This document shows, one piece after another, positions 46,346 to 57,455 of a DNA stretch of 64,000 bases. Position 1 is the first letter of the stretch; the number at the start of each line of letters is the position of its first letter. The position numbers and the translations under genes are program-made. The stretch is from Lewinellaceae bacterium (GTDB taxonomy: Bacteria; Bacteroidota; Bacteroidia; Chitinophagales; Saprospiraceae): NCBI GenBank assembly GCA_016712415.1, contig JADJRC010000014.1, forward strand, positions 124,001 through 188,000, in the 5' to 3' direction. The notes under the pieces are model-generated. The model searched no databases, was not told the DNA's origin, and saw nothing but the letters and a program-made list of their open reading frames with translations.

Positions 46346-48751
46346 CTAGCGCCACAGTACCTCACTGCCATCCGATCCGTTCCGCACTTCGAGGATGTGC
46401 GGAAAAAAGTCCTTCAGGCTTTCGATGTGCGACACGATATAGATTTGCCGGAACTGTTCCTGCAGGTAGTTGAGCGCCAGCATCATCTCGTAGCGCCGCT
46501 CTTCATCCTGGCTGCCGAATATTTCGTCGAAGGCCAGGAACTCGACGCCCTGGCCGGCGCCGCTCAACTCCATGATGGCTTTGGTCACGGCAATACGCAG
46601 GCAGAAGTTGGCCAGGTCGATCTCCCCGCCGGAAAAACGCTCAATCGGATAGAACACCCCGCCGTCGGCAATGGAAAAGTCGAAATTCTCATCCACCAGA
46701 ATGCTCTCGTATTTTCCTTTCGTGATGCGGCTGAACAGGTCGCTGGCCTCTCTTGATATACTCGGACTGACGCGCTCAAGTATGTCCGTTTTAAACTGGC
46801 CCAGCAGGACGGAAAGTTTTTCCAGCACTTCGATCTCGGCCAGTTTGTCGCTGATCTGTGCTGCAATGCGTTCATTCGAGCGCAATTTCTCCCGGCTGCG
46901 GGCCATGTCGTTTTCGATTTCCATGTTCCGTTTTTCGAGGTTGCGCACTGCTGCGGACTGGGCGCCCAGCGCCTCGTCGAAGCCGGTAAGCGCCTGCTTG
47001 GCCTCCTGATATTGTGCCTCGTTAAAACCAATCTCCGCCAGGGCCTTGCTTTTTTGCCGGGCCGCGTCGTTGGCCTGGGCGATAGCCTCTGCGGTCTTTT
47101 TCAGTGCTTCTTTTGCCGCCGGAAGTTCCCGAGCCACATAGTTTTCTTCTTTTGAAAATTCCATGTACTTCGGCTCCAGCTCGGCAAGCCGCGTTTTCAG
47201 CCGGAGGTAAGCCTTTTCGTCGAAGTGCACTGCCCCGATTTCGCGGAGGATCAACTGATCCCTGGTCAGTTTTCCCTCCAGTTGTTTCAGGTTTTGCACT
47301 TCGGCCTCGTATTGCCTGGCTATTTCGGCCAGGCGGGATTGTTCCTTCAGCAGGCCTTCCACTTCCTTGCCTATGGCCTGCCGGCGGTTTTTTAGGGAAA
47401 TGCCGGCGGCCGTAACGGTCTCTTTTTCCTGCCGAAGTGCCGCAAGTTCCTTTGACTCAAGCGTCTGGATATCGCGGTTCAGTTCGGCCAGCACCCGCTC
47501 GTAACTGTCGAGCAAGGGTTGGAAACAGGTGGGGCAGGTGCCGTCTTTACCGATATTTTCCAGGCTCGCAACTTTTTCGCTGCGTTCCCTGATCCGTGCG
47601 CCCAGGTCGGCCATCCGGGCATCCACCTGGCGCAACTCATCGCGTTTTGATTCGATCAGTGCCTCCAGATCGGATGCAGATCGCTGCTTTTCCTGCAAAT
47701 CGGTTTCTATGCCCGGGCTGGCGGCAATCTGCCGCTGCAGGGCCTCCATTTTCCGGCGGCTTTCTCCGATCAGCTCCTCGTGTCCGGCGATCCGGGCGGC
47801 ACAGGCATCATAATTGACCTGACGGCGGCGCTCCTCTTCGAGACTGTCCAGCATCTTTTTTTCGGCAGCAAAACCTGCGTATTCACCTTTTTTCTGATCA
47901 AGCGCAGCCTTGTTTTTTTCAAGTTGGGACTGTTTTGCCTGAAGATTTTCCTGTTGGGCGCCCAGTCCGGCAATCCGTTCCTGTATCTGCCCAAGTTCGC
48001 GGTTCAGCGTGTTAAAGCGACTCATTTTACCCTCCTCGGTGTCGAACTGTGCCTTCTGCGACCGGTATTGCGCTTCAATGTCATTTAACCGTTTCTCTTC
48101 TTTTTTAAAAGCGGCAAGGCTGTCTTTCAGCGCACCGGCGCTTTGCTCAAGCGATGTGTTGATCGCAGCGAGTTCTTCGCCGGTGAGCAGGTTCTGGCGC
48201 TGTCCGGCAGCCTGGTTTTCGAGCACATTCCTGTCCGTATTCACCGCCTTTTGTACATCGTCGAGTGTGTCGAGACCGAGCATTTTGCGCACCATTCGCT
48301 TGCGGGCTTCTCCTGTGGTGTCCGACAGTTCGGACAGTTCTTTCTGGCCGGAGAAAACGGAGCGTTTGAAGGCATCGCGCTCCATGTGCAGCACCCGCGC
48401 GATTTCCTCATTGACGGCGGCAGTGCCCTTGGCCACCAGTTCGTCGTTGCGGAATAACTCCGCTCCGGTGGCCAGCGCTTTGCCGCGAAACTCTCGCCTG
48501 ACCCGGTACAATCGTTCGCCGACACTGAACTGCAGCACCAGTAAAACCGTCGATTTCGGATCGGCGAACGAAGAGCGCACGAGCGACTTGTTGCTTTCGT
48601 CGCGACCAAAAAGGCAGTAGAGTATGGCTTCAAAAATCGTCGACTTGCCCGCGCCGTTTTTACCGACGATACCTACCAGCCCTTCCCTGAATTCCAGGTC
48701 GAGCAAGCGGTATTGCTTGTAATTTTCGAGATGCAGGGCGTTGAGGATCAT
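46346..48751 (-). CDS. sbcC: SbcC/Rad50-like SMC ATPase
   Basis: 801 aa. Walker A GKNGAGKST (about residue 31), long coiled coils, a zinc-hook CPTC near residue 404, the ABC signature RFSGGE and Walker B LAFDEIFGSQDE near the C terminus. With SbcD it forms the nuclease complex that trims DNA ends and cuts hairpins. The gene follows sbcD by 26 nt in the DinB-sbcD-sbcC group. Cleavage of palindromes is notable given the palindrome arrays nearby, though any link is speculative. Confidence 0.92.
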   Translation of the reverse strand: MILNALHLENYKQYRLLDLEFREGLVGIVGKNGAGKSTIFEAILYCLFGRDESNKSLVRSSFADPKSTVLLVLQFSVGERLYRVRREFRGKALATGAELFRNDELVAKGTAAVNEEIARVLHMERDAFKRSVFSGQKELSELSDTTGEARKRMVRKMLGLDTLDDVQKAVNTDRNVLENQAAGQRQNLLTGEELAAINTSLEQSAGALKDSLAAFKKEEKRLNDIEAQYRSQKAQFDTEEGKMSRFNTLNRELGQIQERIAGLGAQQENLQAKQSQLEKNKAALDQKKGEYAGFAAEKKMLDSLEEERRRQVNYDACAARIAGHEELIGESRRKMEALQRQIAASPGIETDLQEKQRSASDLEALIESKRDELRQVDARMADLGARIRERSEKVASLENIGKDGTCPTCFQPLLDSYERVLAELNRDIQTLESKELAALRQEKETVTAAGISLKNRRQAIGKEVEGLLKEQSRLAEIARQYEAEVQNLKQLEGKLTRDQLILREIGAVHFDEKAYLRLKTRLAELEPKYMEFSKEENYVARELPAAKEALKKTAEAIAQANDAARQKSKALAEIGFNEAQYQEAKQALTGFDEALGAQSAAVRNLEKRNMEIENDMARSREKLRSNERIAAQISDKLAEIEVLEKLSVLLGQFKTDILERVSPSISREASDLFSRITKGKYESILVDENFDFSIADGGVFYPIERFSGGEIDLANFCLRIAVTKAIMELSGAGQGVEFLAFDEIFGSQDEERRYEMMLALNYLQEQFRQIYIVSHIESLKDFFPHILEVRNGSDGSEVLWR

Positions 48752-48777
48752 GTGCCTGAGGGTTTACAGGGGTCGGG

Positions 48778-49908
48778 TTATTTTTCTGTATCGGCAAAAT
48801 AGCGCTGGGCGCGGTCAGTGATACGGTCTGCTGTGGCAGTATCGTCGGAATATTTGCTGCGCACATATTCGGCAAAAATACGATCCAGGCGGTCGAACTG
48901 GTTGGCTTCAATACTGTGGACAAATGCCCGGTCGGCAAACGATCTTCGTTTCACAACCATCTGGAAACAATCCGGAAAGACCCCGCGCAGGACGGCGTTC
49001 GAAAGTTCGAGGGTTTGTTCGACTTTTATATCGTTGATATTCAGTGAAATAATAGCATCATCGATAGTATGGGCATCCCGGAACTGCTCCATATCGGACA
49101 GCAGTTGCGCCACGGTTTTCGACTGGCAGTCGTTCAGGTCGAGTTTCAACCAGGGGCGGGTTCGGATTGCCTCGAAAGTAATCGCGCAGGAGCCGTTTTT
49201 GTCGATATCCAGCACAAGAAAACCTTTTTCGGTCCCCACCTCCGTATCACTCAGGCGCTCGATACTGCCCGAATACCAGGCGTTGGGATGCAAGTCGATC
49301 TGCTGGTAATTATGCCAGTGCCCGAGGGCGATATACTGGAAGTCCTGCAACTTCGACTCAAATGCCTCGGGATATACCTGTTCGCCGTATTCCTCCATCA
49401 GGAAACGTTTGCCCAGCGAGGTGTGCAGCAGAAGTAAGTTGAATTTGCCCGGCTGCGGCTGCATCCGCTCCAATTCGCGGAACAACAAACGGTTATCGTT
49501 GATATGCGGCACACCGTGTACCACCAAATCGCCAAAAACAGCCTGCTCCCAGGTCTCGCCAAAAACAGGAACCACACAATCGAGGCTGCGGAAAGCACGC
49601 AGGATAGGGCTGTTGTAGATCGTTTTGGGCGTTTCGTGGTTGCCGGCAATGATTACGACCGGTATGTTGATATCACAGATACGCCGGAGTTGTTCGAGAC
49701 CAAAGGTAAGTGCCCGGTTCGAGGGACTTGGCCGGTGAAAGAAATCGCCGGAATGCACCACGACATCGGGTTTCAGGTCAAGCACACAGTCTACCACCCG
49801 CGCAAACGCGTCGTACACATCCTGCTCCCGCGCATTGACGCCCTCCGCATTCACGACATCGAATGCCTGAAAGCCGAGGTGGGTATCGGAAAAATGGATG
49901 ACGCGCAT
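48778..49908 (-). CDS. sbcD: SbcD/Mre11-like exonuclease
   Basis: 376 aa. Calcineurin-like phosphoesterase motifs in order: SDTHLGF (D-x-H), VVHSGDFFHR, IIAGNHET, and ALGHWHNYQQ, which bind two Mn ions. It acts with SbcC on double-strand ends and hairpins. It overlaps nothing and starts 3 nt after the DinB-family gene stop. Confidence 0.93.
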   Translation of the reverse strand: MRVIHFSDTHLGFQAFDVVNAEGVNAREQDVYDAFARVVDCVLDLKPDVVVHSGDFFHRPSPSNRALTFGLEQLRRICDINIPVVIIAGNHETPKTIYNSPILRAFRSLDCVVPVFGETWEQAVFGDLVVHGVPHINDNRLLFRELERMQPQPGKFNLLLLHTSLGKRFLMEEYGEQVYPEAFESKLQDFQYIALGHWHNYQQIDLHPNAWYSGSIERLSDTEVGTEKGFLVLDIDKNGSCAITFEAIRTRPWLKLDLNDCQSKTVAQLLSDMEQFRDAHTIDDAIISLNINDIKVEQTLELSNAVLRGVFPDCFQMVVKRRSFADRAFVHSIEANQFDRLDRIFAEYVRSKYSDDTATADRITDRAQRYFADTEK

Positions 49909-49911
49909 GGG

Positions 49912-50424
49912 CTATTTTGTTTCAGGTTGTGTAATGCGCACATAAGCGATGTAATCCGTAGATGGCGGATCCGTCATGCCCAGGTTTCTGGCAATGGTAA
50001 CCAGCTGCCCCCGATGGAAGGTGCTGTGTTGCATGCAGTGCAAGATCATCTGCGCCCGGTTCTGGGTATATTGTTTGCCATTGATATGTACATACGTGGA
50101 CTGGCCCGTAAAATAGTCCGTGGACTGTCCGGCAACCATATCCCTGAACTGCGCAGAGCAGTCCAGCAAACCCTGGAATAGTTCTTCGTTCGTTCCCGAG
50201 AAATAATCCGTTATGAATTGCTTTGGCGCATCGCCGTTCAGGCGTTCAATCCATACGAGTTCGGCGCCCCAGGTATGCAAAAGGGTAAGGTAAATGGATG
50301 GAAAACTCGACGGCACTTCCCGTGTCATCAGTTCTGCGGGTTTGGTCCGAAACCACTCTACCATGCGGTTATTCGCCCAGTGGTTGTAAACCGTGTAGTC
50401 TTTCAGTAATGTATCAAGCGTCAT
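49912..50424 (-). CDS. DinB-family protein
   Basis: 170 aa four-helix-bundle protein: MTLDTLLKDYTVYNHWANNRMVEWF, LLHTWGAELVWIERL and HCMQHSTFHRGQL, with His residues that bind a metal in DinB/YfiT proteins. Family members include thiol transferases and damage-induced proteins, but the substrate is not predicted. First gene of the group with sbcD and sbcC. The start at 50424 follows the promoter at 50452-50481; the longer ORF from 50700 runs over it. Confidence 0.85.
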   Translation of the reverse strand: MTLDTLLKDYTVYNHWANNRMVEWFRTKPAELMTREVPSSFPSIYLTLLHTWGAELVWIERLNGDAPKQFITDYFSGTNEELFQGLLDCSAQFRDMVAGQSTDYFTGQSTYVHINGKQYTQNRAQMILHCMQHSTFHRGQLVTIARNLGMTDPPSTDYIAYVRITQPETK

Positions 50425-50451
50425 ATGTATATAAAGGTATCCGTTCGGCGT

Positions 50452-50481
50452 CAAAAGTAAAAGGCTTTGGGAGAGTAGCAA
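50452..50481 (-). promoter_or_regulatory. promoter of the dinB-sbcD-sbcC group
   Basis: Minus strand: TTG (50481-50479), 19-nt spacer, TACTTTTG (50459-50452). Transcription would start near 50445, about 20 nt before the ATG at 50424. Confidence 0.65.
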
Positions 50482-50631
50482 AAAATTATCTGCACCCGAC
50501 GGTTTTACACAACTGGCACAAGTTTTGAAACAAAGTGTTCGACGCCCTCCGCGCACATTCAAATCATCCAGTTTAACTGCCAAAGGTTGCCGGCATGGAG
50601 AGGAAAGCCATTTGCCGGACTGTAAAGCACT

Positions 50632-50940
50632 ATGATTGCTACACATTTTAACGTTCAGGGAGGCCAGCCAGTGGCCGAGGGAGGAGTAGAATTGTTTCAA
50701 AATTCGCCCAATCCGTTCATCGAAATGACGCTGTTATGGTTCCGTTTGCCTGCTATTGCGAGCGTGGTATTGCGGATTTTCGATGCGAAGGGTAAGGAGG
50801 TAAACGCCAAGTACGGCACCTTCGAACCGGGCGAAAATCATGTGGTGTTGCACCGGAACGATCTGCGGGAACCAGGGATGTACACCTGCCGCATTGAGAC
50901 GCCGTTTGGAACTGCAAGCCGCAAATTGATGATGTACTGA
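50632..50940 (+). CDS. orphan T9SS type A sorting-domain protein, 102 aa
   Basis: The protein is almost only a T9SS C-terminal domain: VELFQNSPNPFIEMTLLWFRLP... VVLRIFDAKGKEV... YGTFEPGENHVVLHRNDLREPGMYTCRIET... SRKLMMY. It has no signal peptide and no passenger part, and a TAA lies 9 nt upstream in frame. It may be a remnant of a secreted protein gene or a free module. A perfect terminator follows. Confidence 0.6.
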   Translation: MIATHFNVQGGQPVAEGGVELFQNSPNPFIEMTLLWFRLPAIASVVLRIFDAKGKEVNAKYGTFEPGENHVVLHRNDLREPGMYTCRIETPFGTASRKLMMY

Positions 50941-50970
50941 TTCTTTTCTAATCCAATTCCCATGAAAAGG

Positions 50971-51002
50971 TACCGCCGGATTTTTCCGGCGGTATTTTTT
51001 TT
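50971..51002 (+). terminator. rho-independent terminator
   Basis: taccgccgga (50971-50980) and tccggcggta (50985-50994) form a perfect 10-bp stem with a TTTT loop, followed by T8 (50995-51002). It ends the orphan T9SS ORF. Confidence 0.9.
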
Positions 51003-51121
51003 GCCCGGTACCGCCGGGTTCAAGGTACCATCCACACATTTATATATAGTGTTCATCCACATAACGGCGCTTTTCAGAAAATCTGCCCGGCGCCGTTGCT
51101 TTTCCTGATTATTTTGGCGGA

Positions 51122-52501
51122 ATGAAACATTGGCTTTGCACCGTGCTGCTACTGTTGATCCACAGTCTCGCGCCGGCACAGAACCCGGCGACATGGGTGG
51201 TGGAAGGGTATATCAGTACCGAAAAAGGCGAAGCGTTGCCGGGCGCACAGGTAACGTTAGACGACGCTGTCAGCGCCATCGCCGGAGCTAACGGATTTTA
51301 CCGGCTGCAACACGGCCGCCGTCCGACGGTAGTTACAGCCCGGCGCCTGGGCTATGCCACACAACAGGTACCCCTGGATGGCAAAGTATTTCGCGGCAAT
51401 ATCCTCCGGCTTGACATAGTGTTGTCTGACGAGAACATTCCCCTGCAGGAAGTGGATATCGCTGCCAAAAAGATCCGGGAACTGGCGAAAGAGGATTTTC
51501 TGAGCCAAATATTCGATTACGACTTCATGGGCGACAGCCTGCTGTTGCTCATCCGGGAGCGCAAAAAACACTTCATCCGACTCGTCAGCGGATCTGGTGA
51601 AGTTGTCGATGAACTGGAACTGCCCGGCCACCCTACCCTGCTGCAGCACAGTTGTACCGGAAGGTTTCACCTGGCGGGCAGTGAATTTGCACAGGAACTG
51701 GTTGTGCAGGAAACCGGCCTGGACACTTTTCCCAGGTATGCGCTGTCCGAGTTTCGCAGTATGGTGGAGCCCTGTGTGCTGGAAAGCCGGGGATACTACT
51801 TCTTCCGTAAAATGGGCAGGCTCAACCAAAGTATCCGGTATTGGTACCGCGACCCGTCCGGCGAATGGCATACGCTCCTTCAGATCAACCGGGACGGCGC
51901 CACACGGGAAATGCGTTATGCACTCGACTCGATGGCAGCGGGCGCGTCAATGGTACTTCAGCCCAATCTGCCGCCCAACTGGCGCGGGCAGCCTTACGAC
52001 ATGGGCTTCGACCGGGAGCGCGCTGTGGTTCAGGGCGATTATGACACCAAACACCTGCTCGCCATGGCCGACTACAACAGCCAGATCAGCCACATCGGCT
52101 GGCTGGAAAGCCTGCGTATGGATTCTGTTTATGCACCTTTGATCCGCCAGGGCGACACCCTGCTGCTGTTCGACCATGAACACGATGCCGTGCTGCGCTT
52201 CGACGCCGGTTTTTCAACAATAGAAACACTGCCCATCTACTACCACCACTCGACCGGCTGGCAAAAGGCGCTGCTCCAGGACGCTGTCACCGGAGACATC
52301 TATGCACACTTTTCCACGCCTTCGGGCCACGTGCTGAAAAAACTGCATCCACAGACCTTTGCTGTTGAAGCCGTATTTCCCCTTCCCGAGGTAACGTACC
52401 TGGCCCATCATTTCAGGGTAAAAGACAGGTACCTGTACTTTTTGGGCCAGCCGAACGTGAACATACCCAATACCAGCCTGTATAAAGTGGATATCCGGTA
52501 A
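51122..52501 (+). CDS. secreted protein with carboxypeptidase-regulatory-like domain
   Basis: 459 aa, signal peptide (MKHWLCTVLLLLIHSLAPAQ). Residues about 25-105 are a carboxypeptidase-regulatory/CarboxypepD_reg-like domain (VEGYISTEKGEALPGAQVTLDD... VTARRLGYATQQVPL). The rest is beta-rich with repeated segments suggesting a propeller-like fold; no family recognised. No T9SS domain. Role unknown, probably periplasmic. Confidence 0.75.
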   Translation: MKHWLCTVLLLLIHSLAPAQNPATWVVEGYISTEKGEALPGAQVTLDDAVSAIAGANGFYRLQHGRRPTVVTARRLGYATQQVPLDGKVFRGNILRLDIVLSDENIPLQEVDIAAKKIRELAKEDFLSQIFDYDFMGDSLLLLIRERKKHFIRLVSGSGEVVDELELPGHPTLLQHSCTGRFHLAGSEFAQELVVQETGLDTFPRYALSEFRSMVEPCVLESRGYYFFRKMGRLNQSIRYWYRDPSGEWHTLLQINRDGATREMRYALDSMAAGASMVLQPNLPPNWRGQPYDMGFDRERAVVQGDYDTKHLLAMADYNSQISHIGWLESLRMDSVYAPLIRQGDTLLLFDHEHDAVLRFDAGFSTIETLPIYYHHSTGWQKALLQDAVTGDIYAHFSTPSGHVLKKLHPQTFAVEAVFPLPEVTYLAHHFRVKDRYLYFLGQPNVNIPNTSLYKVDIR

Positions 52502-52710
52502 AGCCGCCCCGCTGAAATCAGCCGCCCTTGCCTTTGCTCAAAATATTCATCATCTATCCCGCCATATTCATCCTTACAAAATCCTGTCGGGAGGGTCGTT
52601 CATCCGCTATGGTCCAAATAAAATTCCGGAATCGCCCCTTAAATACCCCGCTTACCCTATTTTTTTCGGAAAAATAATTTTTCGGGTTTCTCTAAAAGAA
52701 ATTCGCTTCG

Positions 52711-52718
52711 TACTTTTG
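52711..52718 (+). promoter_or_regulatory. -7 element of the ATP synthase operon (TACTTTTG)
   Basis: Consensus octamer 36 nt before the ATG at 52754. No clear -33 TTG. Confidence 0.5.
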
Positions 52719-52753
52719 CAGCCGATTTGACAAAAGCCTTTCCTCACGTGGAT

Positions 52754-54073
52754 ATGACAGCCATTCGCAAATTTTGGATTGTATTGATTTTCAGCGGCTT
52801 GAGTGTCTGTGCCTTTGCGCAGCACGACAACGCCCAGCAGGCGCAACAAGCAGCCGATCAACACGAACAGCCTTCGGGAGCACAGCACGACCCGCATGCT
52901 GACGTTGCCGGCGCTGATATGCATGGCGATTGCGGCCACCCGATCGATGAGGTAAAGGAAGGTGAGTTCAACGCCGGCGAGACCGCCGTGCATCACATCT
53001 CCGACGCCAACGCTATCCATGTACTGGGTGATGTGTACATCCCGCTGCCCTGCATCCTGTATGCACCGGGGCACGGCTGGACGCTGACTTCCACCCTTGC
53101 ATTCCACCCCCACCACCACGGCAGCGGTGAAATTTCGAAAGACGGATATGTGCTCGTTCACGGCAATGTGATGCGCCTGAAAGACCCCGCTTTTGCCACC
53201 GGAGCGCAAAAAATTGAAGGGTATACCCACAAAGAAGTAAAAGAAAACGGCAAAACGAAGGTTGTTTACTCCGCATTGATCGGTGGCGCATGTCATCCGC
53301 TCGATGCCAAAACGACCTACGACGGTGGCATGATGGGCGGCGGAATCACCAGTTTTTACGACTTTTCCATCACGCGCAACGTATTCACGATGTTGCTGAC
53401 GGCGTTCCTGTTGTTCGTTCTGTTCCGCTCGGTTGCCAATGCCGCCGTGCGTCGGGAGGGACAGGCGCCGAAAGGACTCCAGAATTTTATCGAGCCGTTT
53501 TACACATTTATACGAGATGATGTGGCGCGTCCGGCCATCGGCCCGAAGTATGAGAAATACATGCCGTTCCTGTTGTCGATCTTCTTTTTCATCCTCGGCC
53601 TCAACCTGATCGGTCAGATTCCCTTTTTCCCCGGCAGCGCCAACGTAACGGGCAATATCTCGGTGACCATTGTACTGGCACTGCTTACGTTTGTTTTGAT
53701 GCTTGCCAGTTCGAACAAACACTTCTGGGAGCACATCCTCTGGATGCCGGGCGTTCCGGCCTGGGTAAAAGTGATCCTGACCCCGGTGGAAATTCTCGGT
53801 CTGTTCCTCAAGCCCTTTACGCTGCTGTTGCGACTTTTTGCCAACATCACCGCAGGCCACATCGTGGTCATGTGTTTCGTGGGACTGATTTTTATTTTCG
53901 GCAAGGCCGGCACCAGTGTGGGCGGCTCGATCACGGGCATCGTGGCGGCTATCCCGCTTTCGCTGTTCATGATGGCCCTCGAACTCCTGGTGGCGTTTCT
54001 TCAGGCGTTTATTTTCACCATGTTGTCGGCAACATACTTCGGCATGGCCCTCGAAGAACCGCACCACCATTAA
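52754..54073 (+). CDS. atpB: ATP synthase F0 subunit a, with N-terminal extension
   Basis: Proton channel subunit, 439 aa. The long N terminus has a signal peptide (ATG 52754, MTAIRKFWIVLIFSGLSVCAFAQ) and a His-rich region up to about residue 190, as is usual in Bacteroidota and absent from E. coli. The C-terminal half has five membrane helices and the essential Arg in LLLRLFANITAGHIVV. TTG at 52727 is an alternative start but would precede the signal peptide poorly. Confidence 0.93.
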   Translation: MTAIRKFWIVLIFSGLSVCAFAQHDNAQQAQQAADQHEQPSGAQHDPHADVAGADMHGDCGHPIDEVKEGEFNAGETAVHHISDANAIHVLGDVYIPLPCILYAPGHGWTLTSTLAFHPHHHGSGEISKDGYVLVHGNVMRLKDPAFATGAQKIEGYTHKEVKENGKTKVVYSALIGGACHPLDAKTTYDGGMMGGGITSFYDFSITRNVFTMLLTAFLLFVLFRSVANAAVRREGQAPKGLQNFIEPFYTFIRDDVARPAIGPKYEKYMPFLLSIFFFILGLNLIGQIPFFPGSANVTGNISVTIVLALLTFVLMLASSNKHFWEHILWMPGVPAWVKVILTPVEILGLFLKPFTLLLRLFANITAGHIVVMCFVGLIFIFGKAGTSVGGSITGIVAAIPLSLFMMALELLVAFLQAFIFTMLSATYFGMALEEPHHH

Positions 54074-54160
54074 TAGAAACGGTGGACGGTGGACGGTGGA
54101 AAAAAATGCAGCAATTCAACAACACAACAATATTAATTCATCACACATAAATCAATCTTT
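54074..54160. other. atpB-atpE gap with heptad repeats
   Basis: Contains three copies of a 7-bp unit (ggtggac type) after the atpB stop, and A/T-rich leader before atpE. Part of a set of similar repeats in the operon. Confidence 0.6.
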
Positions 54161-54376
54161 ATGTACGCAGCAATTGGAGCAGGCCTGGCCGCGATCGGCG
54201 CCGGAATCGGTGTAGGAACGATCGGTGGCAAGGCTGTTGAAGGTATTGCCCGTCAGCCCGAGGCTATGGGCGACATCCGTGCTAACATGATCCTGACTGC
54301 CGCTCTCGTAGAGGGCGCAGCCCTGGTAGCCATGGTATTGTCGTTCTTCGTAGCAGCACCCGGTGTGAACGGCTAA
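54161..54376 (+). CDS. atpE: ATP synthase F0 subunit c
   Basis: 71 aa, two membrane helices joined by the loop GIARQPEAMGDIR. The ion-binding Glu lies in ALVEGAALVAM. The neighbours of this Glu lack the Gln and Ser/Thr set of Na+-binding c subunits, so proton coupling is likely. A terminator-like hairpin follows. Confidence 0.95.
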   Translation: MYAAIGAGLAAIGAGIGVGTIGGKAVEGIARQPEAMGDIRANMILTAALVEGAALVAMVLSFFVAAPGVNG

Positions 54377-54384
54377 ATGATTAC

Positions 54385-54429
54385 CGGGCCGGCGCGAAGC
54401 GGTTGGCGACGCAACGGCCCGTTTTTTTT
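54385..54429 (+). terminator. hairpin with T8 tract between atpE and atpF
   Basis: cgggccg (54385-54391) pairs with cggcccg (54415-54421), loop 23 nt with some further pairing, then T8 (54422-54429). As the downstream genes belong to the operon, it would act as a partial terminator favouring the c subunit. Confidence 0.6.
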
Positions 54430-54487
54430 GACAACCCTGTTGAGTTTATATTCATAATTTATCATTCATCATTCATCATTAACGACG
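54430..54487. repeat. heptad repeats before atpF
   Basis: Tandem 7-bp units (cattcat type) after an AT-rich stretch, just before the atpF start. Confidence 0.6.
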
Positions 54488-55000
54488 ATGTTGTTTCTGG
54501 CAGATTTCTCCGTCATCAAACCCGAACCCGGTCTGTTACTTTGGACGACCATCATTTTCGGACTGTTCTGGTTCATGATGAGCCGCTTCGCGTTCAAGCC
54601 TATCGCTGAAACCCTCAAAAAGCGCGAAATGGACATCCAAAACTCACTCGATGAGGCCAAGAAGGCCCGTGAGGAAATGGCCAATCTGCAGGCAGAAAAC
54701 GAAAAACTGCTCGCCCAGGCCCGTGAAGAGCGCTCCCAAATCCTGAAAGAAGCCAAGGAAGCCAAGGATGATATCATCGCCGAAGCCAAAGAGCGCGCCA
54801 ACGCCGAGTACAAACGCAAGGTCGAAAGCGCCATCCAGGATATCGAAAACCAGAAAATGGCCGCTATGGTGGCCCTGAAAAACCAGGCCGGCCAACTGGC
54901 GATCGATATTGCAGAAAAGGTACTGCGCAAGGAACTTTCCAACCCCGCCGACCAGGAAGCCTACGCAAAATCATTGGCAGAAAGCATTAAATTAAATTAA
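54488..55000 (+). CDS. atpF: ATP synthase F0 subunit b
   Basis: 170 aa: an N-terminal membrane helix (LLLWTTIIFGLFWFMMSRFAF), then a long charged coiled coil (EETL... REEMANLQAENEKLLAQAREERSQ) forming the peripheral stalk. Order B-E-F-H-A-G is standard for the phylum. Confidence 0.95.
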   Translation: MLFLADFSVIKPEPGLLLWTTIIFGLFWFMMSRFAFKPIAETLKKREMDIQNSLDEAKKAREEMANLQAENEKLLAQAREERSQILKEAKEAKDDIIAEAKERANAEYKRKVESAIQDIENQKMAAMVALKNQAGQLAIDIAEKVLRKELSNPADQEAYAKSLAESIKLN

Positions 55001-55066
55001 CGGTAGACGGTAGACGGCGATACAATCCCGGCACCGTCCACCATCCACCGTCCACCGTAAAAAAAA

Positions 55067-55627
55067 ATGAGCGTTACCCGCATTGCCACCCGATATGCCA
55101 AATCGCTGATCGAACTTGCCATCGAGCAGGGTAAACTGGAGCAGGTGAACACCGACATGCAGATGTTGGGGGCCGCCGCTAAAAACCGCGATTTGCACCT
55201 GATGCTGAAAAGCCCCATCATCCACGCCGACAAAAAAAACGCCGTGCTGGACGTCCTGTTCAAGGGCAAAGTGGATGACCTGACCATGTTGTATCTGCAA
55301 TTGCTGGTCAACAAGGGCCGCGAAATGTATGTGCCTGAGATCGCCGTAGAATTTTCAACGCAGTACAAACTGCTGAAAAAAATCACCTCGCTCACCATCG
55401 TCACCGCCGCACCGCTCAGCGACGCCGTACTGAACGAACTGAAGAAAAAACTGCTTGCCAGCGATGTCACATCCGACAGCCTGGAGATCAATACCAGGAT
55501 TGACCCCAATCTTATCGGCGGTTTCGTGCTCGAATTCGACGATAAGCGCTACGACGCTTCGGTGAGCCACAAACTTGAAGAACTGAAAACACAATTCCAG
55601 AAAAACCTGTATATCAAAGAATTCTGA
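55067..55627 (+). CDS. atpH: ATP synthase F1 subunit delta
   Basis: 186 aa, OSCP/delta pattern: ATRYAKSLIELAIEQGKLEQV at the N terminus and INTRIDPNLIGGFVLEFDDKRYDASVSHKLEEL at the C terminus. Stalk attachment to F1. Confidence 0.94.
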   Translation: MSVTRIATRYAKSLIELAIEQGKLEQVNTDMQMLGAAAKNRDLHLMLKSPIIHADKKNAVLDVLFKGKVDDLTMLYLQLLVNKGREMYVPEIAVEFSTQYKLLKKITSLTIVTAAPLSDAVLNELKKKLLASDVTSDSLEINTRIDPNLIGGFVLEFDDKRYDASVSHKLEELKTQFQKNLYIKEF

Positions 55628-55764
55628 GTTTACTGATGAATTATGAATGATAAATGATGAATGGGGCGCCCATTGCCCCGCAGAAAACATCCATTTATCC
55701 GTAATTCATCTCTTCGCTCATCATTCACCATTTATCATTCATCATTCATTATCAGTAATATAAC
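55628..55764. repeat. atpH-atpA gap with heptad repeats in inverted orientation
   Basis: tgaatga/tgatgaa-type heptads on the left side and their complements (tcattca type) on the right. They can form an imperfect hairpin around a G/C-rich centre. Confidence 0.6.
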
Positions 55765-57354
<1,590 letters not shown>

Positions 57355-57455
57355 TGATGAAGGATAAATGGTGAATGATGAATCCAATTTATGTGGTTCA
57401 TCGTTCACCATTCCCCATTCATCATTTATCATTCATCATTCATCATTAACCAGAT
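57355..57455. repeat. atpA-atpG gap with heptad repeats in inverted orientation
   Basis: The left half carries tgaatgatgaa-type units and the right half their complement (ttcatcattcatc type). Similar to the gap before atpA. Confidence 0.6.

Noticed and set aside
52652..54070. 472-aa antisense ORF over atpB
   Set aside because: Shadow of the well-conserved atpB gene.
54161..54376. Na+-coupled c subunit
   Set aside because: The residues near the ion-binding Glu lack the Na+ signature.
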